Shown here piece by piece: positions 19,532 to 28,688 of a stretch of 64,000 nt of DNA (position 1 is its first letter; the number at the start of each line of letters is the position of its first letter). The notes below the pieces were generated by a model. The model was not told where the DNA came from and ran no database searches. It saw only the letters and a list, made by a program, of their open reading frames with translations. The position numbers and the translations under genes were made by a program. The stretch is from assembly GCA_003134995.1 (NCBI GenBank), contig PLDC01000018.1, positions 1 through 64,000 on the forward strand, read 5' to 3'. Origin of the DNA: Acidobacteriaceae bacterium. GTDB lineage: Bacteria; Acidobacteriota; Terriglobia; Terriglobales; Acidobacteriaceae.

Positions 19532-20722
19532 ATGGCACAAACTACGCAACACGAATTACAACTCGCTCGCCGTATGTCGCGGCTGGGCACTGAAACGGCT
19601 TTTGAAGTTCTGAATAAGGCGCGCGCTCTGGAGCGTCAGGGCAAGAGCATCATTCACCTCGAGATTGGCGAGCCTGACTTCGACACTCCCGCGAATGTCG
19701 TGGAAGCTGGCGTCGACGCACTGCAAAAAGGGTGGACACACTATGGTCCCGCGGCTGGATTGCCCGAATTGCGCCAGACGATTGCCGACTACGTGGGCCG
19801 CACTCGCGGAGTGAAAGTTACGCCTGAAGAGGTTGTGGTCGTGCCCGGTGGTAAGCCGATCATTTTCTTTACGATTTTGGCGTTAATTGATGAAGGGGAT
19901 GAAGTCATTTATCCCAACCCTGGTTTTCCGATTTATGAGTCGATGATTCACTACGTCGGCGGCAAAGCTGTGCCGACTCATCTTCGCGAGGATCGCGATT
20001 TCTCTGTCGACGTGAATGAACTTGCCTCTCTGATTACCGACCGCACGAAGCTCATCATTCTGAATTCTCCTCACAACCCTACAGGTGGCGTGATGCAGCG
20101 CAAAGATGTCGAGCAGGTTGCGAAGGTGATTGGTGACCGCAACATTCTCGTGTTGTCGGACGAGATTTACAGTCGGCTGCTGTTTGAGGGCGAGCATTTT
20201 TCGATGATGTCTGTGCCCGGCATGCAGGAGCGCACCATTCTGCTGGATGGCTTTTCGAAGACCTATGCCATGACCGGGTGGCGCATGGGCTATGGCGTAA
20301 TGCGGGCGGATCTGGCAGCGCACATAACGCGGCTGATGACGAATTCAAATTCCTGCACGGCCAGCTTCACGCAGATGGCGGGCGTCGAAGCTTTGCGTGG
20401 AGATCAGAGTTCGGTGGAGCACATGTGTGCCGAATTTAAGAGCCGCCGTGATGTGTTCGTCGCCGGGTTGAATAAGATCAAAGGTTTTTCCTGCCGCATG
20501 CCGAAGGGCGCGTTTTATGTTTTCCCGAACATCACGAAGACAGGATGGAAATCGAAACCGCTGGCCGATGCATTGCTCGAGCAAGCCGGAGTAGCGGCAC
20601 TTTCGGGGACGGCTTTCGGCGAGTTCGGCGAAGGCTACCTGCGATTCAGCGTGGCTAATTCGATGGAGAACTTGCAACAGGCGCTCGATCGCATCGATCA
20701 GTGGACCCAGAAAAATCTGTAG
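19532..20722 (+). CDS. Pyridoxal-phosphate aminotransferase, class I/II (aspartate type)
   Basis: 396 residues from ATG 19532. An in-frame TTG at 19523 sits too close to the AGGAG ribosome site at 19516-19520. Class I/II fold-type I signature: EIGEPDFDTP near the N-terminus, YGPAAGLPELR, the NSPHNPTGG segment, SDEIYSRL for the PLP-binding Asp/Tyr, and DGFSKTYAMTGWRMGY containing the Schiff-base Lys243. C-terminal YLRFSVANS carries the substrate-carboxylate Arg. It should transfer amino groups between an L-amino acid and 2-oxoglutarate in the cytoplasm; sequence does not decide between aspartate, alanine and aromatic substrates. A TATAAT at 19492-19497 could be its -10 box. Confidence 0.9.
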   Translation: MAQTTQHELQLARRMSRLGTETAFEVLNKARALERQGKSIIHLEIGEPDFDTPANVVEAGVDALQKGWTHYGPAAGLPELRQTIADYVGRTRGVKVTPEEVVVVPGGKPIIFFTILALIDEGDEVIYPNPGFPIYESMIHYVGGKAVPTHLREDRDFSVDVNELASLITDRTKLIILNSPHNPTGGVMQRKDVEQVAKVIGDRNILVLSDEIYSRLLFEGEHFSMMSVPGMQERTILLDGFSKTYAMTGWRMGYGVMRADLAAHITRLMTNSNSCTASFTQMAGVEALRGDQSSVEHMCAEFKSRRDVFVAGLNKIKGFSCRMPKGAFYVFPNITKTGWKSKPLADALLEQAGVAALSGTAFGEFGEGYLRFSVANSMENLQQALDRIDQWTQKNL

Positions 20723-20776
20723 CCGGAATCAATCGGACATGCTTGTTCGTCTTGTGTAAATCCCCAGCAAAATAGG

Positions 20777-20804
20777 TTGACGCGACCCGGTTTGCGTATA
20801 AAAT
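20777..20804 (+). promoter_or_regulatory. Sigma-70-like promoter of the G1 peptidase genes
   Basis: TTGACG (20777-20782), a 16-base spacer, then TAAAAT (20799-20804). Transcription would begin near 20811, giving a leader of about 48 bases before ATG 20859. It is the best match in the gap after the aminotransferase gene. Confidence 0.5.
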
Positions 20805-20858
20805 GGCGCGGTTCCGAGATGGCAAGAGCGAAATCCCGGAGCGAATACAGGAGCCTTT

Positions 20859-21701
20859 ATGCAATCGAAAGGGTTAGGACTCTCCGCAATTTTGTTAGCG
20901 CTTGTTGCGGTACCGGCCTCGGCTCAGGTACCCAGCGCGCCCGCTGCAACGCCAGACACAGCAGTAATCTCGCCTCGCCAGCATGCACCAAGAAGAGTCT
21001 ATCCGGGTCGGCCGGCTCGCGTGATTGACAATGTCACGGTCGAGGACAGCACCAACTGGAGCGGCTACGCCGTGGAAGGCTCTTCGTTCACTAAGGCGTT
21101 GGCCTCATGGACAGTGCCGACAGTCAACTGCTCGAAGACGCCCAATACGTATAGCTCATTCTGGGTGGGCATCGATGGCTGGACCTCGAGCACCGTCGAG
21201 CAAACCGGAACCGATTCCGACTGCCATGGCTCCAGTCCATCCTATTACGCGTGGTACGAGTTCTATCCGAACCCGTCCTATGAGATCACCAGTGTCTCGG
21301 TTTCGCCCGGCAACCACATATCGGCCTCGGTAACTTACAGCGGCAGCGAGTTTACGATCACGCTGACCAACGAGACGACCGGAAAGACTTATAGCAAAAG
21401 TTCGAAAGTCTCTGGCGCGAAACGATCGTCGGCTGAGTGGATTGCGGAAGCCCCTTGCTGCACCAGAAGCGGTGGCATCCTGCCGCTATCCGACTTCGGC
21501 ACCGTTTACTTTGGTGATGACTATACCGGGGTAAGCAGCACGAACGATGCGACCGATTCTTCCGTATCCGGAGCAATCGGTGCGTTTGGCTCCAACGTTT
21601 ACGAATCAATCATGGTGAGCACCTCAGGCGCGGATGAAGCGGTACCGTCGTCGCTCACTTCGGACGGCACGAGCTTCTCGGTGGTTTGGGACTCTGAATA
21701 A
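20859..21701 (+). CDS. Secreted peptidase G1 (eqolisin family), first of tandem pair
   Basis: 280 residues with a signal peptide (about 1-23, LLALVAVPASAQ) and AGGAG 6 bases before ATG 20859. The mature part matches the G1 glutamic peptidase family (eqolisins). The catalytic glutamine region is SFWVGIDGW...TVEQTGTDSDC with Gln115, and the catalytic glutamate region is SSAEWIAEAP with Glu193. NWSGYAV near the start of the mature chain is also characteristic. These enzymes are best known from fungi and cleave proteins at acid pH. Between signal and catalytic domain is a basic propeptide-like segment (about 40-55). An almost identical layout follows 83 bases downstream, so the pair arose by tandem duplication. 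Acid extracellular proteolysis is inferred from the family. Confidence 0.88.
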   Translation: MQSKGLGLSAILLALVAVPASAQVPSAPAATPDTAVISPRQHAPRRVYPGRPARVIDNVTVEDSTNWSGYAVEGSSFTKALASWTVPTVNCSKTPNTYSSFWVGIDGWTSSTVEQTGTDSDCHGSSPSYYAWYEFYPNPSYEITSVSVSPGNHISASVTYSGSEFTITLTNETTGKTYSKSSKVSGAKRSSAEWIAEAPCCTRSGGILPLSDFGTVYFGDDYTGVSSTNDATDSSVSGAIGAFGSNVYESIMVSTSGADEAVPSSLTSDGTSFSVVWDSE

Positions 21702-21784
21702 GGAGTGAGGGCGAGGCAGCGCAGTTGCTTCCCGGCGTTTGTTCCGCGATACTTTCATCGCGCCTAATGCCTGGAGGAATTTCC

Positions 21785-22615
21785 ATGCTATCGAAATTCG
21801 TCGGGATTTTCGGAGCTACTGCGCTGCTCGCCCTGTCTCCAGCGCTTGCGCAGACGTCTTCGTCTGAAGCTGGCGCGCCAATTTCGCTTTCTGCATCAAC
21901 AGCAATCACCATCCGCCACAGCGCGCGGCGGCAAATCACCGGCCTCCATCCCGACCGGGTGATTGATAATGTTACGGTTACGGAGAGCAACAACTGGGGC
22001 GGATACGCGGTCACGGGCGCTTTGTTCACGCAAGCGCGCGGTTCGTGGATCGTTCCCGCCGTTGACTGCAGCGCCGTGCCGAATTCATCAGTCTCGTTTT
22101 GGGTTGGAATTGATGGATGGGAAAACGACACCGTGGAGCAGACTGGAACGGATTCCGATTGCAATGGTGAGACGCCCGTCTACTACGCCTGGTACGAATT
22201 TATTCCGGCGGGCGGCGTGACCATCACGAGCGTGCCGCTCTCGCCTGGCGACCGAATGTCGGCAGAAGTGTTTTATAACGGCTCGGATTTCGTGGTCACC
22301 ATGGCGAACGAGACCACGGGAAAATCCTTCACTCTAAGCCATCCTCCGGGGTCCGCGACGCGTTCGTCTGCCGAATGGATAGCCGAGGCGAACGGATACT
22401 TTCTCTCCGATTTCGGCACGGTTTCTTTTGGCGAGGACTACACCTCTGTGGGCCGCACCAATTACGCGGCCGACTCCAAGACTTCAGGCCAGATCGGTGA
22501 TTTTGGCGGGCATGTGTGGAAGTCCATTATCGTGAACAGCGGCGTAGAGGATGCGATGCCGTCGTCGCTGTCGCCGGATGGAAGCAGCTTCACGGTTACT
22601 TGGGAATCCGATTAA
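21785..22615 (+). CDS. Secreted peptidase G1 (eqolisin family), second of tandem pair
   Basis: 276 residues from ATG 21785, supported by GGAGGA 6 bases upstream and by the signal peptide MLSKFVGIFGATALLALSPA (cleavage near LAQ). Catalytic motifs are conserved: SFWVGIDGWENDTVEQTGTD with Gln119, and RSSAEWIAEANG with Glu197. It shares VIDNVTV, the YYAWYEF stretch and the DFGTV-FG-DYT C-terminal pattern with the upstream gene, but lacks the extra CCTRSGG insert of the first copy. A basic propeptide-like segment (about residues 44-58) precedes the domain. Both copies keep the catalytic pair, so both could be active, perhaps with different specificity. The two genes probably share the promoter at 20777-20804. 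Confidence 0.88.
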   Translation: MLSKFVGIFGATALLALSPALAQTSSSEAGAPISLSASTAITIRHSARRQITGLHPDRVIDNVTVTESNNWGGYAVTGALFTQARGSWIVPAVDCSAVPNSSVSFWVGIDGWENDTVEQTGTDSDCNGETPVYYAWYEFIPAGGVTITSVPLSPGDRMSAEVFYNGSDFVVTMANETTGKSFTLSHPPGSATRSSAEWIAEANGYFLSDFGTVSFGEDYTSVGRTNYAADSKTSGQIGDFGGHVWKSIIVNSGVEDAMPSSLSPDGSSFTVTWESD

Positions 22616-22618
22616 GCA

Positions 22619-23179
22619 TTGGCAGAGCAAAAACTCCATTTGGAAGCTGCAAAGAAAAAAGCAAAGTCGCACCGCGCTCCCAAGGCGAGCCGTCCTCACA
22701 TGCCCGGCTATGGCTTGCCGGAAGGGAACAAAGGCCTGCTCCCGTGGAGTTGGGCTGAGCAGCGCCTGAAGAAATCGCACAACTACTGGATCACCACAGT
22801 CAATCCCGGTGATTCTCCGCACAACGTTTCGCCTCACACGATGGTGGTCTGGGGCTTATGGCAGGACGGACGGTTTCTCTTCAGCACCGGCAGCAAATCG
22901 CGAAAGGCTCGTAACCTGGCGGAGAACCGTGAGTGTGTTGTATGCACCGAGGATGCCAACGAAGCGGTCATCGTCGAGGGCACAGCCGAGATTGCCGATG
23001 CCGCAGCGCGCCGCAAATTCCTTCCGGTCTACGAGCGCAAATACAAGTTCGACATGTCGGGAATGAAGAACGACATTCTCTCGATGAAAGAACCAGTCTT
23101 CGCCGTGCGTCCGCGCGTCGTCTTCGGCTTGTGGGAGAAACATTTCGCCGGAAAATCCACGCGCTGGAAATTCGAGTAG
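22619..23179 (+). CDS. Pyridoxamine 5'-phosphate oxidase-family (PPOX) protein
   Basis: Up to 186 residues; the TTG start at 22619 is 3 bases after the previous stop and has no strong ribosome site, so the start is uncertain. The split-barrel flavin/F420-binding fold of the PPOX family is suggested by WITTVNPGDSPHNVSPHTMV (substrate/cofactor strand), WQDGRFLFSTGSKSRKARNL (the phosphate-binding SxKxRNL-type segment) and VIVEGTAEI. Members reduce or oxidise small molecules with FMN or F420, or bind haem; the exact reaction cannot be given. It is convergent with the large receptor gene, with only 37 bases between the stops. It may be cotranscribed with the peptidase genes. Confidence 0.75.
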   Translation: MAEQKLHLEAAKKKAKSHRAPKASRPHMPGYGLPEGNKGLLPWSWAEQRLKKSHNYWITTVNPGDSPHNVSPHTMVVWGLWQDGRFLFSTGSKSRKARNLAENRECVVCTEDANEAVIVEGTAEIADAAARRKFLPVYERKYKFDMSGMKNDILSMKEPVFAVRPRVVFGLWEKHFAGKSTRWKFE

Positions 23180-23216
23180 TGCGTCTCGTCACCTCCGCCG
23201 GAATTCGCCCGCGAGT

Positions 23217-26200
23217 TTAGAAATCAAAGCGCAAACCGAATTCGGCTTCACGCGGAGCGCCAACCGCGAATACGCCGCTACCGCGCCCGATTCGGACAGT
23301 GTTGGTATCTGCATTGGTGCCGGAGACTGTTCCATTGATTGCGCCGCCTCCTCCAGTCAGGCCGCTTAGAGGTCCGAAGTTCACGAAATTGAAAGTGTTG
23401 AAGAACGAAACGCTGGGCGAAATGGTCACTCGCTCGCGGAATTTGAAGGGCCAGCTCAGGATTGTGTCAACGTCTTTGTAATAGCCGTTCCCCGCGTTGT
23501 TCGCGGGCGGCGCCTGGACTGTTGGAACCACCGCACCCAGAGTCACCAACTGAGACTGTGTGAACAAACCAGCTGTGACCAAAGTCTGGCCGGCTGGCGT
23601 GAGCGTGCTGCCGTTGCCCACCGTGTTGTTAAAGTTGGTGAGGTAGGCATTCAGATTCCCGGACGAGACCGAGCGCATGAAGGTCCCGGGATGTCCGATG
23701 CCGTTGGAGGCAGAGTTCAGGAAATCGCCGGTCGTGCCGTCCCCGGTCACGTCGGAGCGGAAGATTTCTCCCACGGTTCCTTGCGTAGGCAACCGGAGAT
23801 CTGACGGTTGCGGCGAGGCAAAGCCTCCGATCAGGCTGAGGCGAGGACCGCGATGAGCAAATTCGAAGGTTGCGCCGAATTTGAACTGATGGGTGCGGTC
23901 CTCTGCTGTGGGGCCCATAAAGGCGGTGGGGTTGCGGAAATCCCAGGCGTTCGTAGTGAAGTGTTGGTCGCTGCCTCCATCGCTAACGAAGCGGGATAAG
24001 GTGTAGTTGACCTGGAGGTCGAGATTGCCAACGCCTCGAAACGGATTCTTGACGTGTTGACGCCACTCGCTTTGCAGGCCGTTGTACACGGAGCGGCCCA
24101 TGGGATAGTTCATGAACATGCTTCCCACGTTGGGGTTGATACCGCCGAAGGCCGCACCCGTGTCGGCAGTGAGTCCATAGTAAGCGGCGGAATATCCTCC
24201 GTAGTAGGGACCGCCGGAATCCAGTCCGTTGCCGGCGAAGTCATTGATGCTGGCGCCCGGAGTATTCGCGATGTAACAGGCTACTGTAGCCGAGGCATTG
24301 GCCTGGGTCACGCCGCTTCCCGGGAAACAGCCGGAAGCAGCGCCGTTGTTGGCGTACAGGACGGTAGACCCGATGGCATTGAGCGCCGCATTCATCTCCA
24401 GGTAGCGGGAATCGCCGGCATGGTTAACATCCACGCCGACCTGAAAGTGCAGGCCAATATTTCGCAGGTAATCTACGGTTAAGACGCCGCCCTTGGTGAG
24501 TTCGCGTTGAATGCCAATGTTCATTTGATAAGAACGAGCAGTGCGGAAATTGGGGTTGTAGGGGTAACCGAGTTCCAGGGTATTGCCCACAAAATTTGGA
24601 TTCGCTCCGGCTGCGCCAACCGCTGCCGTGGCGGCAATGTATTGGGCTTGCAAATCGGCCATTGCCTTGGCCGCGCCCTCTGCGTTGATGGAGCTAGGAC
24701 CTAGAGGCGCGAAGCAAACCTGCGTAGCCAGATCGTAGCCATCCACTGAATAAACTGGGGTTCCCTGGGTACTGCCTGCTAGAGGCATGTAGAAGGGCAG
24801 TGAGCCTGCACTTGCACCAGGTTCACAGTTGAGATAAGGCGTCTGGTTGAACAAACCAGTCGCCAGCTTGTCACTGCGATCATAAGAAACATTGTTGAAG
24901 ATGTTGTTTTCGTAATACAGGCCGCCGCCGCCGCGGATCGCGGTTTTTCCATTGTGCCAGGGATCCCAGGCAAAACCAATCTGCGGAGCGAAATTCAGAT
25001 TGGGCTGGCGAACGCGGTTGCCCAATCCAGCTCCCCACTGATCCAGCAGATTTCCCGTGCAAGTGATCAAAGTGGTAGCCGAGCAGGGGATGGGCGCCAG
25101 GTCGCTATCGGTGCGTCCCGTGTCACGGATGTAGCGCAGGCCATAGTTCAAAGTGAAGTTGGGTTTGATTTTCCAGGAATCGCCCACGTAGGCCCCAAAG
25201 CGGGTGTCGAACAAGCCACCAGCAGGATAGCCGAAGCCGGGCAATTCAGTACTGAAGCCTTGGCCATTACCCAGGTAAGCGCCGGTGAATGGATAGTCGG
25301 CGATATTGGGATCGCAGCCACTGAAGTTGGTACCGAGGTTGCAGGAGTAAAACGGCGTTGTCTGCACGCTTCCGGCGGGCAGCAGATTGAAGTTGACATA
25401 GGAATACAGCAACGGGGCGATTCCGTTGAAAGAGGCGAACCCGCCGGTGGAGATGCGGTTGACCGTGGCGCCAAAACGAATGATGTGCGCACCTAGTACC
25501 CGGCTGGCATCGTACTTGATCTGCTTGTTGCTCTGAAACGTCTGCTGCGGCGCCAGATAGTTCGGTCCCGTGTACAAACTGGTATCGTTGAAATAAATTT
25601 CGGCCGAGGGGAACGGATTGATGGAGAGTGGTTGCGAGTTGGTGTCCCCGATAATTTGGTTATGGAACTTTAAATATCCGAAGCGGATGCTGTGGGACCA
25701 GTTGCCATCGCTGATATCAACGCCCACTGCGTGAGTGGGGGCGTAGTCGCGATTGGCGTAATAGGAGAAGCCGGTGCTGGCGGATGACGTGGAGTAGTTC
25801 CAGTCGTAGGCGAACTTATAGAAAACCCTTATGCGCTGCGTAGCCTGCCAGTCTAGCCGGCCGCTGGCCTGCGAACTTTTGAACGGGGAGTTGATGCCTT
25901 GCGTCAGGAATTGAAAGGGAGCGCCGGCGACGATCGAGTTGGCGCTATCCTGCTTGAGCCGTTCGGAATCAATGAAGAAAAAAAGCTTGTTCTTGATGAG
26001 TGCGCCGCCGAAGCGGCCGCCAAACTGATTCCGCTGAAATTGCGGAGACACCGCGCCCGGAAGATCGGCAAAACCAACCGCGTAATCGCGGAACAGATAG
26101 AACGCCTGGCCGTGGTACTGATTCGTGCCTGAACGCGTAGCCAGATTGACAGAGCCCGTGCTGGTAATCTCAGTCGAAATGTCCAGAGAGGAGCGGCCAA

Positions 26201-26897
26201 TGCTGAACTCTTGAATAGAGCTTAGCGCAATGTTCTGGGTGGTGGTGCCTACGGTTTCGTCGCTTACATCAAGGCCGTCCACTTCGATGCGCGGAGTGCG
26301 GCCGAAATCTCCGTTGATGGAAAGCGAATTGTAGCCGACCTTGGTGGGATCGAAGTTCTGTCCATCCTGCATCTGGACGCCGGGTTCCAATTGCGCGAGA
26401 TCGAGAAAGCTGCGTCCGTTGACCGGCATGTTGTCGATCTGCTCGCCGGAAAGTACGCCTTGTACGGCAGATTGTTCCGTGTTGACAGTGACGGAGGAGG
26501 CTTGCACTTCGACTGTCGTTGTTTCCTGGCCAACTTCCAGCTTCACATTGCCAGACGATGTCACGGTGATTTGGACAGAAATAGTCAGTTGCTCAGTCTT
26601 GAAACCTTTAGCCTGCACGCGAACCTGATAATCGCCGACAGACAGGCCGCCCGAGTTGTAGGTACCCGCCGACGATGTCTTCACCGTGACAACCTGGCCG
26701 GTGGCGAGAGACTTGATCGTGATGATCGCGCCCGGAACAACCGCGTTGGTCTGGTCGGTGACCGTTCCTTGAATACTTCCCTGGCTGACGGTTGTCTGGG
26801 CGAGCGACAGAAAAGATAGCGACGACACGAGGAATGCAGCGAAGAAAGTTTTTAAGAAGAGGCGGACGCACCTTCCGGAAAATCCACTGGCTGACAT
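23217..26897 (-). CDS. Oar-like TonB-dependent outer-membrane receptor
   Basis: 1226 residues. A signal peptide (about 12-34, LVSSLSFLSLAQ) is followed by a carboxypeptidase-regulatory-like domain (about 38-125: GSIQGTVTDQTNAVVPGAI, the GTYNSGGLSVGDYQVRV strand, KGFKTEQL). A plug-like region follows (IDNMPVNGRSFLDL, IEVDGLDVSDE), then a large C-terminal beta-barrel ending in the aromatic residue pattern EAEFGLRFDF. This is the Oar/TonB-dependent transporter layout that is greatly expanded in acidobacteria, thought to import large organic ligands. No clear TonB box is identified. Ribosome site AAGGTGG precedes ATG 26897. The ligand is unknown. It is paralogous to the receptor at 50.4-53.9 kb and not in an obvious operon. 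Confidence 0.9.
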   Translation of the reverse strand: MSASGFSGRCVRLFLKTFFAAFLVSSLSFLSLAQTTVSQGSIQGTVTDQTNAVVPGAIITIKSLATGQVVTVKTSSAGTYNSGGLSVGDYQVRVQAKGFKTEQLTISVQITVTSSGNVKLEVGQETTTVEVQASSVTVNTEQSAVQGVLSGEQIDNMPVNGRSFLDLAQLEPGVQMQDGQNFDPTKVGYNSLSINGDFGRTPRIEVDGLDVSDETVGTTTQNIALSSIQEFSIGRSSLDISTEITSTGSVNLATRSGTNQYHGQAFYLFRDYAVGFADLPGAVSPQFQRNQFGGRFGGALIKNKLFFFIDSERLKQDSANSIVAGAPFQFLTQGINSPFKSSQASGRLDWQATQRIRVFYKFAYDWNYSTSSASTGFSYYANRDYAPTHAVGVDISDGNWSHSIRFGYLKFHNQIIGDTNSQPLSINPFPSAEIYFNDTSLYTGPNYLAPQQTFQSNKQIKYDASRVLGAHIIRFGATVNRISTGGFASFNGIAPLLYSYVNFNLLPAGSVQTTPFYSCNLGTNFSGCDPNIADYPFTGAYLGNGQGFSTELPGFGYPAGGLFDTRFGAYVGDSWKIKPNFTLNYGLRYIRDTGRTDSDLAPIPCSATTLITCTGNLLDQWGAGLGNRVRQPNLNFAPQIGFAWDPWHNGKTAIRGGGGLYYENNIFNNVSYDRSDKLATGLFNQTPYLNCEPGASAGSLPFYMPLAGSTQGTPVYSVDGYDLATQVCFAPLGPSSINAEGAAKAMADLQAQYIAATAAVGAAGANPNFVGNTLELGYPYNPNFRTARSYQMNIGIQRELTKGGVLTVDYLRNIGLHFQVGVDVNHAGDSRYLEMNAALNAIGSTVLYANNGAASGCFPGSGVTQANASATVACYIANTPGASINDFAGNGLDSGGPYYGGYSAAYYGLTADTGAAFGGINPNVGSMFMNYPMGRSVYNGLQSEWRQHVKNPFRGVGNLDLQVNYTLSRFVSDGGSDQHFTTNAWDFRNPTAFMGPTAEDRTHQFKFGATFEFAHRGPRLSLIGGFASPQPSDLRLPTQGTVGEIFRSDVTGDGTTGDFLNSASNGIGHPGTFMRSVSSGNLNAYLTNFNNTVGNGSTLTPAGQTLVTAGLFTQSQLVTLGAVVPTVQAPPANNAGNGYYKDVDTILSWPFKFRERVTISPSVSFFNTFNFVNFGPLSGLTGGGGAINGTVSGTNADTNTVRIGRGSGVFAVGAPREAEFGLRFDF

Positions 26898-27097
26898 GAA
26901 GCCACCTTTCAGGAATGGAAAGCGGTAATTCTACACCCATTGCGCCGACTGGCTTTGGGTCCGCTTAAAAGGCCTGGCATTGTTGTCACGTCTGTCGGAG
27001 ATTCCGCCCTGACGAGTATGATGTTTCGGATGTCGCACGCGATGGGAATACAGGCGTGAATTTTCTACTTGAACCGCAGTCGTTCTGAACAAAACTC

Positions 27098-28210
27098 ATG
27101 ACCAATAAATTCCGCGTTTTTGCCACATGCGACATTGGAGAAGCCATCAACCTGCTGCGGCAGCGCGGCTATGAAGTCGAGGTCTATCCGGGTCCGCAGG
27201 CTCCTCCCAAGAGCCTGATTATCGAAAAGGTGAAGTCTGGCATCGACGGCTTGATCAGTACTCTGCGCGATCCTATCGATGCCGAGGTCTTCGAGGCCGG
27301 CAAGAATACATTGAAAGTTCTGGCCCAGTACGCCGTAGGGTTTGACAACATCAACCGTGCCGACGCCAACCGCTTCAAGATTCCTTTCACCAACACGGCC
27401 GACGTGCTCACCGAGGCAACAGCCGAGTTCGCTTTCTTCATGCTCGGCATGCTCGCGCGCAAAATGTGGCCGGCCGAGCACCTCACCCGCGACAACCAGT
27501 GGGGATACTGGCATCCTTACCTGCCATTTCTGGGCGACGAGGTGACAGGCAAAACCATCGCGATTATCGGCACGGGGCGCATCGGACTGGCGATGATCAA
27601 GAAATGCGCCGGCTTCGATATGAACATGCTGTGTTACGACCCGGCTTACGAGAACCACGATTACATCAAGGCCATTCAAGAGAATATGGACTTGCGCCAC
27701 GCGCGCGGCATTTCGCAGGAAAAGAACTGGATTAAATATGTTGGCTTCGAAGACGCGCTGCGCCAGGCTGATTTCGTGAGCGTGCACGTCCCGCTGCTGC
27801 GTCCCGGAGAAAGCGCGACGCCCACCTATCATTTATTTAACGAGAAAACACTGCGGCTCATGAAGCCGACCGCGTATCTGGTAAACGACTCGCGCGGGCC
27901 CGTGATCGACGAAGCTGCCCTGGTGAAAGCTCTGCGCGAGAATTGGATCGCGGGCGCCGCTCTCGATGTATACGAAAAGGAGCCGCTGCCCGCCGATTCG
28001 CCGCTGCGCGATCCGGCGATCGCCGACCGCTGCCGGCTGATGCCGCATTTTGCCAGCGCCGCGCGCATCACGCGGCTCTCCACCGATCCAAAGAAAGGCA
28101 TGGCAGGCCGGTGCGTGCAGGGATTGATTGACGTGCTGGAAGCGAACTACGGTGGCGACCTTACGAAGATGCCGTACGTCGTAAACAAGGAAGCATTTCG
28201 AAAGTCTTAA
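27098..28210 (+). CDS. D-isomer-specific 2-hydroxyacid dehydrogenase
   Basis: 370 residues with the two-domain fold of NAD(P)-dependent D-2-hydroxyacid dehydrogenases. The nucleotide-binding loop is GTGRIG (about 158-163) with an Asp following the second strand (CYDPAYENHDY). The catalytic triad is likely Arg in NDSRGPVID (about 264), Glu in YEKEP (about 290) and His in MPHFASAAR (about 316). HFASA replaces the common HxGxA, and AQYAVGFDNIN carries the substrate loop. The enzyme would interconvert a 2-oxoacid and a D-2-hydroxyacid in the cytoplasm; glyoxylate/hydroxypyruvate or D-lactate are possible. An unusually long segment (about 200-225) lies between the first NAD strand and the catalytic region. 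Confidence 0.87.
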   Translation: MTNKFRVFATCDIGEAINLLRQRGYEVEVYPGPQAPPKSLIIEKVKSGIDGLISTLRDPIDAEVFEAGKNTLKVLAQYAVGFDNINRADANRFKIPFTNTADVLTEATAEFAFFMLGMLARKMWPAEHLTRDNQWGYWHPYLPFLGDEVTGKTIAIIGTGRIGLAMIKKCAGFDMNMLCYDPAYENHDYIKAIQENMDLRHARGISQEKNWIKYVGFEDALRQADFVSVHVPLLRPGESATPTYHLFNEKTLRLMKPTAYLVNDSRGPVIDEAALVKALRENWIAGAALDVYEKEPLPADSPLRDPAIADRCRLMPHFASAARITRLSTDPKKGMAGRCVQGLIDVLEANYGGDLTKMPYVVNKEAFRKS

Positions 28211-28218
28211 GAGGCCCC

Positions 28219-28662
28219 GTGCTCGCTTCCGTCACCCGTCTTCGGGTTCGCTCGCTGAGGTATTTGCCGGCGTTCTTGTGGCAGACATTTCTTTCTCAAC
28301 GTCAAGTCGTACGCGCAGCTGGCTTCTCCGGTGGAAAGCTGCTCATCGACCGACGCCGCACGTTCTGGACCTTGACCCTGTGGCAGGATGAGCGGGCGAT
28401 GAAAGCGTTTCGCGGATCGGCTGCGCACGCGAAAGTAATGCCGCGGCTTGCGGAGTGGTGCGATGAAGCCGCGTACGCTCACTGGACTCGAGACGGCGAC
28501 TCCGTGCCGGACTGGCAAGAAGCGTACGGACGCTTGGTCGCAGAAGGCAAGCTGTCTCGCGTGGCACATCCATCGCGTGAGCACAGCGCGCGGCAGTTTC
28601 CCGAGCCGCGCTTGAATCCTTTGATCGGAAACGACCTGAAGCCTCACCCCACGTTCGAATAA
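28219..28662 (+). CDS. DUF3291/monooxygenase-like small protein
   Basis: 147 residues from GTG 28219 with GAGG 4 bases upstream. Features are TRLRVRSLRYLPAFLWQT at the N-terminus, FSGGKLLIDRRRTFWTLTLW in the middle and HAKVMPRLAEWCDEAAYAHW toward the end. This resembles proteins with the ferredoxin-like antibiotic-biosynthesis-monooxygenase fold (spheroidene monooxygenase/DUF3291 type). The activity is unknown. It starts 8 bases after the dehydrogenase stop and is followed closely by an aminotransferase, so the three may be one transcript. Confidence 0.65.
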   Translation: MLASVTRLRVRSLRYLPAFLWQTFLSQRQVVRAAGFSGGKLLIDRRRTFWTLTLWQDERAMKAFRGSAAHAKVMPRLAEWCDEAAYAHWTRDGDSVPDWQEAYGRLVAEGKLSRVAHPSREHSARQFPEPRLNPLIGNDLKPHPTFE

Positions 28663-28688
28663 GAGAGACTTTGTTACTCTCTTTCAGG

